Positions 24,952 to 33,057 of a stretch of DNA of 64,000 bases are shown here, one piece after another (position 1 is the stretch's first letter; each line of letters starts with the position of its first letter). The notes below the pieces were generated by a model. The model was not told the origin of the DNA and ran no database searches. It saw nothing but the letters and a program-made list of their open reading frames with translations. The DNA lies in the NCBI RefSeq assembly GCF_013694105.1, contig NZ_JACEFG010000002.1:496001-560000 (forward strand), given 5' to 3'. Source of the DNA: Halobacillus locisalis (lineage in GTDB: Bacteria; Bacillota; Bacilli; Bacillales; Halobacillaceae). Made by a program: the position numbers and the translations under genes.

Positions 24952-25847
24952 ATTCTTTCGTAGTTCTGCAAATAGGTCAGGACTTCAAGCGTCAGCACAC
25001 CCTGCCATTCTTGTTTGGCGACAGGCCAAACATCCTCATCACGATTCCAACTCCAAGGAGGAGTCACCTGTTTTTCATTTTCAAGTACATCCACAAAGTA
25101 ATCCAAGTTTGCATCTATGTCTCCCTCTTTAACCCCTACCTCTAGTTCGCCAGGTGAAGGCTTGAATTTAAGAGGAAAAGGAACGTAATTGCTCCATTCT
25201 TCCTCATCTGTAACGACCACCTGTTGGACGGCTTTTTTCATTTGCGTTTGTAACGAATCGCTATAGTAAGATGGATGCATCGTGAAGAAACGCTGGTAGC
25301 AGTACAATTCATGTTCCGATTCAAAAGTCTCCAACGCCATGAAATGCTGGAGAGATTGGTCAACCAATCGATGGAAGTCTAATTGGTCGGTAAATGACGG
25401 GTATTTCAGCAGGTAGCCGATTAGCTCAGCGGATGGGTTTCCCCAATTATCATCAATCCATGACTTGCCGTTCTCATGAACAGACCACCAGAAAGCATGA
25501 GGGTATTCGTTCACTTCCTTTGGAACAGCGAACCAGCCTTGGCGCTCATGATCAAACGTTTGTTCAAGATAGGTGATGGCTCGCTGGATCATTTCTTCTA
25601 CCTCTTTGTGTCTGTCCAAGGGTGCCAAATGCTGTAGAGCGACAGAAGTTGCAATTGCTGACGAATGAGGGAGGCGGATGTCAGATTCCAACCCATGTCC
25701 GAATCCACCGTCGTCGTTTTGATATTGTTTTAATGCATCAATAATGGCTTGATCATCCTTATTCAGATGGGCGACTTCTAAAGTGCGGGCTTCCTTCTCA
25801 ATCGATTGCTTCACCACTTGATATGTACCTCTGGATAATTGTTTCAA
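24942..25847 (-). CDS. Conserved protein with prenyltransferase/terpene-cyclase-like toroid repeats
   Basis: A 301-residue soluble protein. Near residue 40 it contains KQYQNDDGGFGHGLESDIRL followed by SSAIATSVALQHL, the pattern of alpha-alpha toroid repeats (QW/PFTB-like) in prenyltransferase and squalene-cyclase folds. A second such unit follows (AITYLEQTFDHERQGWFAVP). The DxDD acid motif of cyclases is missing, so an enzymatic role is doubtful and a binding role is possible. Homologues occur as hypothetical proteins in Bacillaceae. The ATG follows AGGAGG with normal spacing. Confidence 0.7.
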   Translation of the reverse strand: MKQLSRGTYQVVKQSIEKEARTLEVAHLNKDDQAIIDALKQYQNDDGGFGHGLESDIRLPHSSAIATSVALQHLAPLDRHKEVEEMIQRAITYLEQTFDHERQGWFAVPKEVNEYPHAFWWSVHENGKSWIDDNWGNPSAELIGYLLKYPSFTDQLDFHRLVDQSLQHFMALETFESEHELYCYQRFFTMHPSYYSDSLQTQMKKAVQQVVVTDEEEWSNYVPFPLKFKPSPGELEVGVKEGDIDANLDYFVDVLENEKQVTPPWSWNRDEDVWPVAKQEWQGVLTLEVLTYLQNYERIES

Positions 25848-25974
25848 CAGTCATTCCTCCTCAAGTGTGTATTCGGCATCCAATAAGCGATATCCTTTCT
25901 GAAACAATATACTTCATTCCATCGGCATTCCTTAGTACAATAAAAAACGAACGTTATCATAAAGGAGTGAGAAA

Positions 25975-26427
25975 ATGGCTCTTCATCATTTTCATTTAAA
26001 AGCGGATTGGCCAGGCGGTCGTGACAATGTCGGCTACATCGAATCAGATAAATTGAAAACGAAAATATCGATACCAAAAGAAATGAATGGACCCGATATA
26101 GGTACAAATCCAGACGAAATGCTGCTCGGAGCTGCAGCTACTTGTTATATCATCAGCTTAGCCGCTTTGATTGAACGTGCAGCCTTACCATTGAAAGAAA
26201 TGGATATGCAATCAGAAGGAATCGTGGATGTCACGGATGGGGTATTCACCTATCAAACCATCATCCACAAACCTCGCGTCGTCCTAAAAGCCGATGCGAC
26301 AGACAAGGATTTGAAGCAGCTCAATCGTTTAGTGGATAAAGCAGAAAAAAGCTGCATGATCTCAAAAGCGATTCAAGGCAACGTCGAACTCCAAATGCAA
26401 GCAGACACATCAATCGCTGCTGAATGA
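25975..26427 (+). CDS. OsmC/Ohr family peroxidase-like protein
   Basis: A 150-residue OsmC-fold protein likely to reduce organic hydroperoxides with a thiol cofactor. The two redox cysteines are present, one in LLGAAATCYIISLAALIE and one in AEKSCMISKAI. The N-terminal strand region HFHLKADWPGGRDNVGYIE is typical of the YmaD/OsmC branch rather than Ohr. AAAGGAG precedes the ATG by 9 bp. It is monocistronic, divergent from 25847, and closed by a terminator. Confidence 0.88.
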   Translation: MALHHFHLKADWPGGRDNVGYIESDKLKTKISIPKEMNGPDIGTNPDEMLLGAAATCYIISLAALIERAALPLKEMDMQSEGIVDVTDGVFTYQTIIHKPRVVLKADATDKDLKQLNRLVDKAEKSCMISKAIQGNVELQMQADTSIAAE

Positions 26428-26433
26428 ACGTAA

Positions 26434-26467
26434 AGAAAGCTCCTCATAGACTGAGGAGCTTTTTTAA
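26434..26467. terminator. Terminator between the OsmC and alpha-glucosidase genes
   Basis: AAAGCTCCTCA / TGAGGAGCTTTTTT stem, usable from both convergent genes. Confidence 0.85.
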
Positions 26468-26469
26468 TA

Positions 26470-28131
26470 CTATTGTTTTATTAAATAAACACGCGCTTCA
26501 AACGGTTTCAGCGTGAAGCTTTTCGCATCATCGTGCTGATCAACCGTCATATTCGTAAGGATCAATTGCTCACTTGATAGAGAGAAGTCCGAATCGAAGC
26601 GAGCTTTTTTGTCTGTTAGATTTGTAACAACTAAGGCTACATCACCATCCAACGTTCTCGTATACGCATAGACTTGTGGATCTTCTTCCAACAATAGATC
26701 ATAGATTCCGTACGTGAAGATATCGTTCTCTTTCTTCAAGCGGATCATTTCTCTGTAAAAACTCAAAATGGAGTCTTCTTTATCCCATTGGTCCGCCACA
26801 TTAATGTTTGTGTAGTTCGGATTGACCTTCATCCACGGGGTGCCGGAAGTGAACCCTGCTTGCGCTTCACCGCTCCATTGCATCGGAGTACGGCTATTAT
26901 CACGGGAAGTGTTCCAAAGAATCTCCATAATATGGTCGTGATCTATGCCTTGGGCTTTTTTGTTGTTGTACAGGTTCTTGGCCGCGACATCGTCATAGTC
27001 TTCAATGGAAGGGAAGGCGACGTTGGTCATGCCGATTTCCTGACCTTGATAAATGAACGGCGTTCCTTGCATGAAGAAGTACATGGCTCCGATTGCCTTT
27101 GCACTCTCCTTCCAATACTCTTCGTCATCCCCCCAAGTGGAAACAACACGTGCCTTGTCATGGTTTTCTACGAATAAGGCATTCCAACCATCGCCTTCGA
27201 GAGCTTTCTGCCAGCGAGTCAACGCTTGTTTCAATCCAACGATATCAAGCTGCTGGTCACCATCGTTATCCCATAGATCCAAATGTTCAAATTGGAAGAC
27301 CATGTCCATCTTTCCGTTGTCGCCAACCCAAAGGTCTGCTTCATCAGCGCTTACGCCGTTCGCTTCCCCAACGGTCATAACATCATAATTGCTGTACGTA
27401 CGGTCTTTGAATTCTTGCAAAAATTCGTGGATGCCCTCTTGGTTCATGTGCATATCAAAGGAGGAGACATACTCTTCATTGTCCGGGTTCGGCATATCAG
27501 GGAATCCTGGACGCTTTTTAATATGACTGATGGCATCAATACGGAAACCGTCTATACCTTTTTCGAGCCACCAGTTGACCGTATCATAAAGTTCATCGCG
27601 TACTTCAGGGTTCTCCCAGTTTAAGTCCGGCTGCTTGGTAGAGAAGACGTGCAAGTAGTATTGATCTGTTTTTTCGTCATATTGCCACGCAGATCCTTCA
27701 AAAATACTTTCCCAGTTGTTCGGCTCTTTCCCGTCCTTGCCATCACGCCAAATATACCAGTCACGTTTCGGATTGTCTTTCGACTGACGAGATTCAATGA
27801 ACCATGGATGCTCATCACTCGTATGGTTCAGGACAAGGTCGATGATCAATTTCATATCGCGCTTGTGTACTTCCTCCAAGAGTTGATCGAAGTCTTCCAT
27901 TGTTCCGAACTCTTCCAAAATATCTTGGTAGTCGGAGATATCATAGCCATTATCATCTTTCGGAGATTTGTACATCGGACATATCCAAATAAAGTCGATT
28001 CCCAACTCCTTCAAATAATCCAAACGGTCAATCATGCCCTGTAAATCGCCGATTCCATCGCCATTCGAATCTTGAAAACTACGGGGATATACTTGGTACC
28101 CAACGGCCTCTTTCCACCAAACTCTCTCCAT
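26470..28131 (-). CDS. GH13 alpha-glucosidase / oligo-1,6-glucosidase type
   Basis: A 553-residue cytoplasmic glycoside hydrolase. All four GH13 regions are visible: DLVLNHTSDEHPWF, GFRIDAISHIKK (nucleophile Asp), TVGEANGVSADE (acid/base Glu) and FVENHDKARVVSTWGD (transition-state Asp). The residue after the nucleophile is Ala, not the Val typical of strict alpha-1,6 enzymes, so alpha-1,4 activity on maltose-like sugars is favoured; this rests on known specificity work in the family. The frame extends 34 residues upstream, but the ATG at 28131 begins MERVWWKEAVGYQVYPRSF, the normal N terminus. A cre site lies about 150 bp upstream. Confidence 0.92.
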   Translation of the reverse strand: MERVWWKEAVGYQVYPRSFQDSNGDGIGDLQGMIDRLDYLKELGIDFIWICPMYKSPKDDNGYDISDYQDILEEFGTMEDFDQLLEEVHKRDMKLIIDLVLNHTSDEHPWFIESRQSKDNPKRDWYIWRDGKDGKEPNNWESIFEGSAWQYDEKTDQYYLHVFSTKQPDLNWENPEVRDELYDTVNWWLEKGIDGFRIDAISHIKKRPGFPDMPNPDNEEYVSSFDMHMNQEGIHEFLQEFKDRTYSNYDVMTVGEANGVSADEADLWVGDNGKMDMVFQFEHLDLWDNDGDQQLDIVGLKQALTRWQKALEGDGWNALFVENHDKARVVSTWGDDEEYWKESAKAIGAMYFFMQGTPFIYQGQEIGMTNVAFPSIEDYDDVAAKNLYNNKKAQGIDHDHIMEILWNTSRDNSRTPMQWSGEAQAGFTSGTPWMKVNPNYTNINVADQWDKEDSILSFYREMIRLKKENDIFTYGIYDLLLEEDPQVYAYTRTLDGDVALVVTNLTDKKARFDSDFSLSSEQLILTNMTVDQHDDAKSFTLKPFEARVYLIKQ

Positions 28132-28281
28132 GTTCATTCCCACTTTCCCTGTTAGAGTAGCTGTTGCTTGTATAGTATCATAAATCATCAACATGCAATC
28201 GGTTGCACTTATTTTGAAAACTACTTCCCTCACTAATATATGAATAGTCAGGGTTATGTTTGCGTTAATTTAAAATTAATT

Positions 28282-28296
28282 GTGCAAGCGTTTTCT
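28282..28296. promoter_or_regulatory. cre (CcpA) site upstream of the alpha-glucosidase
   Basis: Read on the minus strand the core is AGAAAACGCTTGCA, one mismatch from the TGAAAACGCTTNCA-type consensus. A sugar hydrolase under carbon catabolite repression is the expected target. Confidence 0.6.
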
Positions 28297-28460
28297 TCAA
28301 TCGCTGATTTTATAGTAAACGATTTCTTCTCTTTTTACAATAGCTCTCTTAAGGTTGATGTTGTGATTTTGATTTTGAAAAATCATCATGGTCGTTCTAT
28401 TAACACGTAGAGGGGAGGAGGCTTTCTGCGGTGCAAGCGGTGATCCTGCTCGAGAAATGA

Positions 28461-28616
28461 TTCGGACAAATGAATTACGATATCGGACAACCGACCTGCA
28501 CGATTCAGACAAGCAGCCTGCTATTTCGGACATTTGCTCTGTATTCGGACAGGACATGTAATTTATCGGACACCTGTTGAGTTTATTCGGACAAACGAGG
28601 CGCTTTTCCGGACATC
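28461..28616 (+). repeat. (A/T)TCGGACA array, 8 units at 21-bp spacing
   Basis: CGGACA cores begin at 28463, 28484, 28506 (CAGACA variant), 28527, 28546, 28567, 28588 and 28609, giving spacings of 21, 22, 21, 19, 21, 21 and 21 bp. All units point the same way. Only the 8-bp core is conserved; the sequence between cores differs from unit to unit. The array lies between the divergent alpha-glucosidase and riboflavin promoters. Its first and last three units match those of the 60.6-kb array. Frames through it are not protein-like. Confidence 0.9.
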
Positions 28617-28743
28617 CACTCTCCCCAAGCAGTACGCTTCCATATCGATCATAATATGTACCTACTCTTCCTTCCATAGAAGACCTAAGCGTCCCCAAAT
28701 CAAGTCTTTCAGTTAAAGTATAGAAACAACTGAATCGAATGGA

Positions 28744-28772
28744 TTGCGACAACGCTTAGAATCCTATATATT
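28744..28772 (+). promoter_or_regulatory. Sigma-A promoter for the riboflavin operon
   Basis: -35 TTGCGA (28744-28749) and -10 TATATT (28767-28772) with a 17-bp spacer, about 20 bp before the FMN riboswitch. Confidence 0.6.
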
Positions 28773-28792
28773 AGAAGTACAACAAAATATCG

Positions 28793-29041
28793 AATCCTTC
28801 GGGGTCGGGTGAAAATCCCAGCCGGCGGTAATGAACATGACGTTCCGAGCCCGCGACGGGGAAGCAGTGCCACGCACGTTTCCCCCTGATTTGGTGTAAC
28901 TCCAAAGCCGACAGTTAAAGTCTGGATGGGAGAAGGATGTAGAACCGTAATTGGTACCACGATACGTGTGCCCAATTTTGCTGTACGCAAATATTTACGA
29001 TACAAACCCCTGGAGACGTCTGTTTTCTTCAGGGTTTTTTT
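28793..29041 (+). promoter_or_regulatory. FMN riboswitch (RFN element) with expression platform
   Basis: The aptamer (28793 to about 28944) has the RFN hallmarks: CCTTCGGGG, GTGAAAATCCC, CCGGCGGTAATG, GAGCCCGCGAC, AAAGCCGACAGTTAAAGTC and TGGATGGGAGAAGGATG. A terminator, AACCCCTG / CAGGGTT with one bulged C followed by seven T (29004-29041), is the expression platform. FMN binding is expected to end transcription before ribD. Confidence 0.95.
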
Positions 29042-29075
29042 AATGTTCATTAAGTTTTGGAAGGAGGGATCAAGG

Positions 29076-30173
29076 GTGAATCGCGAGGAACGTTATATGT
29101 CATTAGCTATCCAAATGGCAAGAGAAACCGTTGGTCAAACCGCCCCGAACCCTTCCGTCGCAGCGGTTGTCGTAAAGGAGAATCAAGTGGTAGGAATCGG
29201 TGTCCACGTAAAGGCCGGAGAGCCTCATGCGGAGGTACACGCATTACGGATGGCTGGTGAGAAAGCAGAAGGAGCGGAAATATACGTTACGCTCGAGCCC
29301 TGCAGCCATTATGGTAGAACGCCACCGTGTGCCAAATCGATTGTCGAAGCGGGCATTTCACAAGTATATATCGCTTCGCATGACCCTAACCCGAAAGTCG
29401 CTGGTCAAGGCGTCGAATTGATGAAGAGTCATGGAGTGAAGGTCACAGAGGGGATTCTAAGGCAAGAAGCGGATGCGCTGAACGAATCGTTCTTCCATTT
29501 CATTCAGTCGAAGCGTCCCTATGTCCGATTGAAATCGGCTATGAGCTTAGATGGTAAAATCGCAACTTCTACAGGTGAGAGTCAGTGGATCACAGGTGAA
29601 GGAGCACGGCTCGATGGGCATGCTTACCGCCATCAATCAGATGCTATTCTGGTGGGCATCAATACGATCCTTGCTGATGATCCCACACTCACGACGCGTA
29701 TCGAAGGTGGTGGGCGTCAGCCTGTTCGAATGGTGCTTGATTCTCATCTCCGAACACCGACTTCTTCAAAGCTGATTCAAAATCAAGAAGCCCCGACTTG
29801 GATTTTTGTTAATAACGAAGTAGAACAGGAACGAATCCGTGACTTTGACCCCTATACACATGTACGCATCGTTCAGCAAGCGGATCCACAAATCAACGTA
29901 GAGCAAGTTTTGGCATATGCGGGTGAACAGAAAATCACTTCCTTATTAGTCGAAGGCGGTGGAACAGTTGCCGACGCATTTGTTCGTACAGGGAATGTAG
30001 ACGAAACGGTCACCTACATCGCACCGAAATTGATAGGTGGCAAGGATGCACTTACTCCTGTGAGTGGTAAGGGTATCGATCACCTTCAAGATGCCGAGTT
30101 GTTTGAAGTGAGCTCCACTGAAATGGTGGGTGGGGATGTCAAAATCGTTTCTAAGAAAAAGAGGGGATATTGA
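29076..30173 (+). CDS. ribD: Bifunctional riboflavin deaminase/reductase RibD
   Basis: Catalyses the second and third steps of riboflavin synthesis, deamination of the pyrimidine and NADPH reduction of the ribosyl group. The 365-residue protein has the deaminase zinc site HAEVHAL with LEPCSHYGRTPPC in the first 100 residues, then a RibD C-terminal reductase domain (RLKSAMSLDGKIATSTGESQWITG, LLVEGGGTVADAF). GTG 29076 is chosen because AAGGAGGG precedes it and the upstream open frame runs through the riboswitch. It is the first gene of ribD-ribE-ribBA-ribH; the next ATG follows its stop directly. Confidence 0.95.
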   Translation: MNREERYMSLAIQMARETVGQTAPNPSVAAVVVKENQVVGIGVHVKAGEPHAEVHALRMAGEKAEGAEIYVTLEPCSHYGRTPPCAKSIVEAGISQVYIASHDPNPKVAGQGVELMKSHGVKVTEGILRQEADALNESFFHFIQSKRPYVRLKSAMSLDGKIATSTGESQWITGEGARLDGHAYRHQSDAILVGINTILADDPTLTTRIEGGGRQPVRMVLDSHLRTPTSSKLIQNQEAPTWIFVNNEVEQERIRDFDPYTHVRIVQQADPQINVEQVLAYAGEQKITSLLVEGGGTVADAFVRTGNVDETVTYIAPKLIGGKDALTPVSGKGIDHLQDAELFEVSSTEMVGGDVKIVSKKKRGY

Positions 30174-30824
30174 ATGTTTACAGGAATTGTTGAGGAGATT
30201 GGATCGCTAAAGGCGGTCAAACAGAAGACAGAAGCATTAGAAATTCAGATTTCAGCAGAGAAAGTGCTGGAGGACGTGCAACTTGGGGATAGTATTTCGA
30301 TCAATGGGGTTTGTTTGACGGTGACCGATTACACGAAGCAAACGGTCCATTTTGATATTATGCCAGAAACCTATAGAGCGACGACACTCAATGAACTTAA
30401 GCAAGGAAGTCCAGTCAACTTGGAACGGGCGATGGCTGCAGGTGGACGTTTCGGAGGGCACCTTGTATCCGGTCATATCGATGGTACAGGGAAAATCGTC
30501 TCGAAGAACCCAGAGTCGAATGCGGTGTATTACGAAATCGAACTGCCCGATGAGTTGGTTCACTATTTCGTCTATAAAGGCTCGATTGCCGTTGATGGAA
30601 CTTCGCTTACCGTATACGGTGTCGATGATAATAAAGTGACGATCTCTTTGATTCCTCATACGATGGAACACACCGTACTTGGAGGGAAAGGTCCGGGAGA
30701 TCATGTGAATATAGAATGCGATATGATTGGAAAATACGTCGCACATTTTTTAAAAGATCAACAATCTGAAAAGCCGAAGTCAGAGATGTCGATGAAGTTC
30801 CTTTCTGACAATGGCTTTGCATAA
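30174..30824 (+). CDS. ribE: Riboflavin synthase alpha subunit
   Basis: Dismutates two 6,7-dimethyl-8-ribityllumazine molecules into riboflavin and the pyrimidine precursor. The 216-residue protein is the normal tandem of two lumazine-binding barrels. The first starts MFTGIVEEIGSLKAV with the NGVCLTV motif. The second starts HLVSGHIDGTGKIV with VDGTSLTV. The ATG lies directly after the ribD stop, with GAGGGG as ribosome site inside ribD, so the two are translationally coupled. It acts with RibH, encoded two genes downstream. The operon is under the FMN riboswitch. Confidence 0.96.
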   Translation: MFTGIVEEIGSLKAVKQKTEALEIQISAEKVLEDVQLGDSISINGVCLTVTDYTKQTVHFDIMPETYRATTLNELKQGSPVNLERAMAAGGRFGGHLVSGHIDGTGKIVSKNPESNAVYYEIELPDELVHYFVYKGSIAVDGTSLTVYGVDDNKVTISLIPHTMEHTVLGGKGPGDHVNIECDMIGKYVAHFLKDQQSEKPKSEMSMKFLSDNGFA

Positions 30825-30839
30825 ATAGAGGTGAAGAGC

Positions 30840-32033
30840 ATGTTTGATTCGATTGAAAAAGCGGTTGAGCGCTTGAAGCAAGGGAAGGTCGTCATTGTTT
30901 GTGACGATGAAGATCGTGAGAATGAAGGGGATTTCATCGGTGTCGCTGAATATGCGGATGCTGACATGATCAACTTTATGATCAAGTACGGTCGAGGGTT
31001 GGTTTGTGCTCCGATTACCGGAGAGCTAGCGAATGACATGGATTTGAATCCGATGGTCGATCAAAATTCAGACCCTAACCAAACGGCCTTTACGGTCAGT
31101 GTCGACCACAAGGACACAACGACTGGAATATCAGCAGAAGAACGGGCGCTGACCATTAAGGAAATGCTGAATCCGAATACGACAGCAGCCGATTTCCAAA
31201 GACCTGGTCATATCTTCCCGTTAATTTCAAAACCAGGTGGCGTCTTACGCCGAGCGGGACACACCGAAGCGGCCGTTGATTTAGCAAGGTTAGCCGGTGC
31301 AAGACCTGCAGGCGTCATTTGTGAGATCATCAATGATGATGGAACGATGGCTCGTGTACCAGATTTGAGAAAAATGGCAGATGAATTTGATATTCCGATG
31401 ATTACCATTGCGGATCTCATTCAATATCGCCATAACAACGAAAATCATGTACAGAAAGAAGTAGAAGTGAATTTACCGACGCCATTCGGTGACTTCAAAG
31501 CCGTTGCCTATAGCAATGATATCGATGGAAAAGACCATATCGCACTCGTGAAAGGGGATATTGACCCGAATGAGCCAACGCTTGTGCGCGTGCACTCGGA
31601 GTGTCTGACAGGCGATGTGTTCGGTTCATACCGTTGCGACTGTGGGCCTCAACTGCATAATGCTTTGAGACAGATTTCAGAGAATGGAAGCGGAGTGCTT
31701 CTCTACATGCGACAAGAAGGGCGTGGCATTGGGCTTGTGAATAAACTTCGTGCATACAAATTGCAGGAAGAAGGCTATGATACCGTCGAAGCCAATGAAA
31801 AGCTCGGGTTCGGACCAGATTTGCGTGATTATGGTGTAGGGGCACAAATTTTGAAGGATCTAGGTATAACGAAATTGAAGCTTCTCACTAATAATCCTAA
31901 GAAAATTTCCGGACTAGGTGGATATCAGCTTGAAGTCGTTGAACGCGTGCCGATTGAAATGGCATCACGTAAAGAAAACGAAAACTATTTAAAAACGAAA
32001 CAATCCAAAATGGGGCACTTATTTCACTTTTAG
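30840..32033 (+). CDS. ribBA: Bifunctional DHBP synthase / GTP cyclohydrolase II
   Basis: Supplies both starting compounds of riboflavin synthesis. Residues 1-200 are 3,4-dihydroxy-2-butanone-4-phosphate synthase ([49 protein letters not shown]). Residues 205-397 are GTP cyclohydrolase II, with the zinc cysteines in [17 protein letters not shown] and the catalytic [20 protein letters not shown]. In B. subtilis this fused gene is called ribA. ATG 30840 is used since GAGGTG is properly spaced before it; a GTG nine bases earlier falls inside that site. Confidence 0.96.
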   Translation: MFDSIEKAVERLKQGKVVIVCDDEDRENEGDFIGVAEYADADMINFMIKYGRGLVCAPITGELANDMDLNPMVDQNSDPNQTAFTVSVDHKDTTTGISAEERALTIKEMLNPNTTAADFQRPGHIFPLISKPGGVLRRAGHTEAAVDLARLAGARPAGVICEIINDDGTMARVPDLRKMADEFDIPMITIADLIQYRHNNENHVQKEVEVNLPTPFGDFKAVAYSNDIDGKDHIALVKGDIDPNEPTLVRVHSECLTGDVFGSYRCDCGPQLHNALRQISENGSGVLLYMRQEGRGIGLVNKLRAYKLQEEGYDTVEANEKLGFGPDLRDYGVGAQILKDLGITKLKLLTNNPKKISGLGGYQLEVVERVPIEMASRKENENYLKTKQSKMGHLFHF

Positions 32034-32045
32034 AAAGGTTGATGA

Positions 32046-32516
32046 ATGATGGTCAAAGTATGGGAAGGTAATTTAGTAGGCACAGGTTTGAAGGTCGGAA
32101 TCGTTGTCGGACGCTTCAATGATTTCATTACAGGACGACTGTACGACGGGGCTATTGATGCCTTGAAGCGCCACGGCGTGAATATGGATGAAGTTGAAGT
32201 AGCGTATGTACCAGGAGCATTCGAAATTCCGCTTGTTGCGAACCAAATGGCGAAAACAGGCAAGTTCGATGCCGTAATCACTCTAGGGGCCGTGATCCGC
32301 GGTTCGACACCACACTTCGATTACGTGTGCAGCGAAGTCGCTAAAGGTGTTTCTCAAGCTTCACAACAAAGTGGCAAACCGGTTATTTTCGGTGTCATCA
32401 CAACGGATACGATCGAGCAAGCGATTGAACGTGCAGGCACGAAAGCAGGAAATAAAGGTTGGGAAGCGGCAACAGGAGCAATTGAAATGGCTACCCTAAT
32501 GAAAAACTTCGAATAA
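32046..32516 (+). CDS. ribH: 6,7-dimethyl-8-ribityllumazine synthase
   Basis: Condenses the diaminouracil with dihydroxybutanone phosphate to give the substrate of riboflavin synthase; the family forms 60-subunit capsids in Bacillus. The 156-residue protein has the substrate segments [46 protein letters not shown] and [17 protein letters not shown]. Two adjacent ATG codons (32046, 32049) follow AAAGG, and either could be used. It is the last gene of the operon, with a terminator directly after. Confidence 0.96.
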   Translation: MMVKVWEGNLVGTGLKVGIVVGRFNDFITGRLYDGAIDALKRHGVNMDEVEVAYVPGAFEIPLVANQMAKTGKFDAVITLGAVIRGSTPHFDYVCSEVAKGVSQASQQSGKPVIFGVITTDTIEQAIERAGTKAGNKGWEAATGAIEMATLMKNFE

Positions 32517-32522
32517 AACAGT

Positions 32523-32550
32523 AGGCCGGCTCACATGAGTCGGCTTTTGT
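32523..32550 (+). terminator. Terminator of the riboflavin operon
   Basis: GCCGGCTCA / TGAGTCGGC hairpin followed by TTTT. Confidence 0.75.
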
Positions 32551-32553
32551 ATT

Positions 32554-33000
32554 TTGCCTGCGAAAGCCACTTTCGGTTCTTCCGAAATGAGAGTAACAGG
32601 TGGCGTGGAAACGACTCCCTTTCCTCAAGAGGCGGTGAGCTTCCTCGGATCGCTTTCGCGTCCTGCGGGATCTCACCCAAGCCTCAGGATCCTGCAGGAG
32701 TGTCGCCGTTTCCACGCCACCTTGCGAGAGCAAGTGTGAACCTCTTGAAATCACCTCCAAAGAGGGCTGGTGCGGATAAACGCAAAATGTTTGGCGAGGT
32801 TCTGTTCCCGCTATTTATCGCAAAGTGGGGTGGAAAACGGGGAGACTCCCGCGGGAGAAGGACCTAGGCGAGACCCCACAGAGAGTGTTAACGAACGAGG
32901 AGGCTTGCTGGCTCCCCCGCAGGAAAGCGAGTCGTTTTCCATCCCACGGTATTCCTATATGATGGAACAGAACCTCTCCACAGACTTCTGCAGGCAGCTG
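32554..33000. repeat. Composite hairpin repeat, copy 2 (two tail-to-tail elements)
   Basis: About 445 bp between the riboflavin terminator and the photolyase gene. The minus-oriented element spans 32599-32721 with perfect terminal arms GGTGGCGTGGAAACG / CGTTTCCACGCCACC. The plus-oriented element spans 32825-32947 with arms GTGGGGTGGAAAACG / CGTTTTCCATCCCAC (one G-T pair). The linker carries conserved blocks such as GATAAACGCAAAATGTTTGG. The copy is the best preserved of the three. The open frame in front of the photolyase gene runs through the second element and is not coding. Confidence 0.88.
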
Positions 33001-33057
33001 GCCTTTGGTTTATCTATTGATGAATTAAGGAATGATGGAATAGAGGTGGTGATAAGC

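Noticed and set aside
28461-28616. CRISPR array
   Set aside because: Only 8 bp are conserved per 21-bp period, far shorter than CRISPR repeats, and no cas genes lie nearby.
28297-28752. 151-codon minus-strand frame over the octamer array and rib promoter
   Set aside because: The sequence repeats with the array, has no Shine-Dalgarno site and no domain, and crosses the riboflavin promoter.
28926-29075. N-terminal extension of RibD
   Set aside because: It would translate the FMN riboswitch and terminator. GTG 29076 with AAGGAGGG is the evident start.
32770-33057. N-terminal extension of the photolyase (96 codons in frame)
   Set aside because: The extension is hairpin-repeat sequence. The ATG at 33058 has a good ribosome site and the normal family N terminus.
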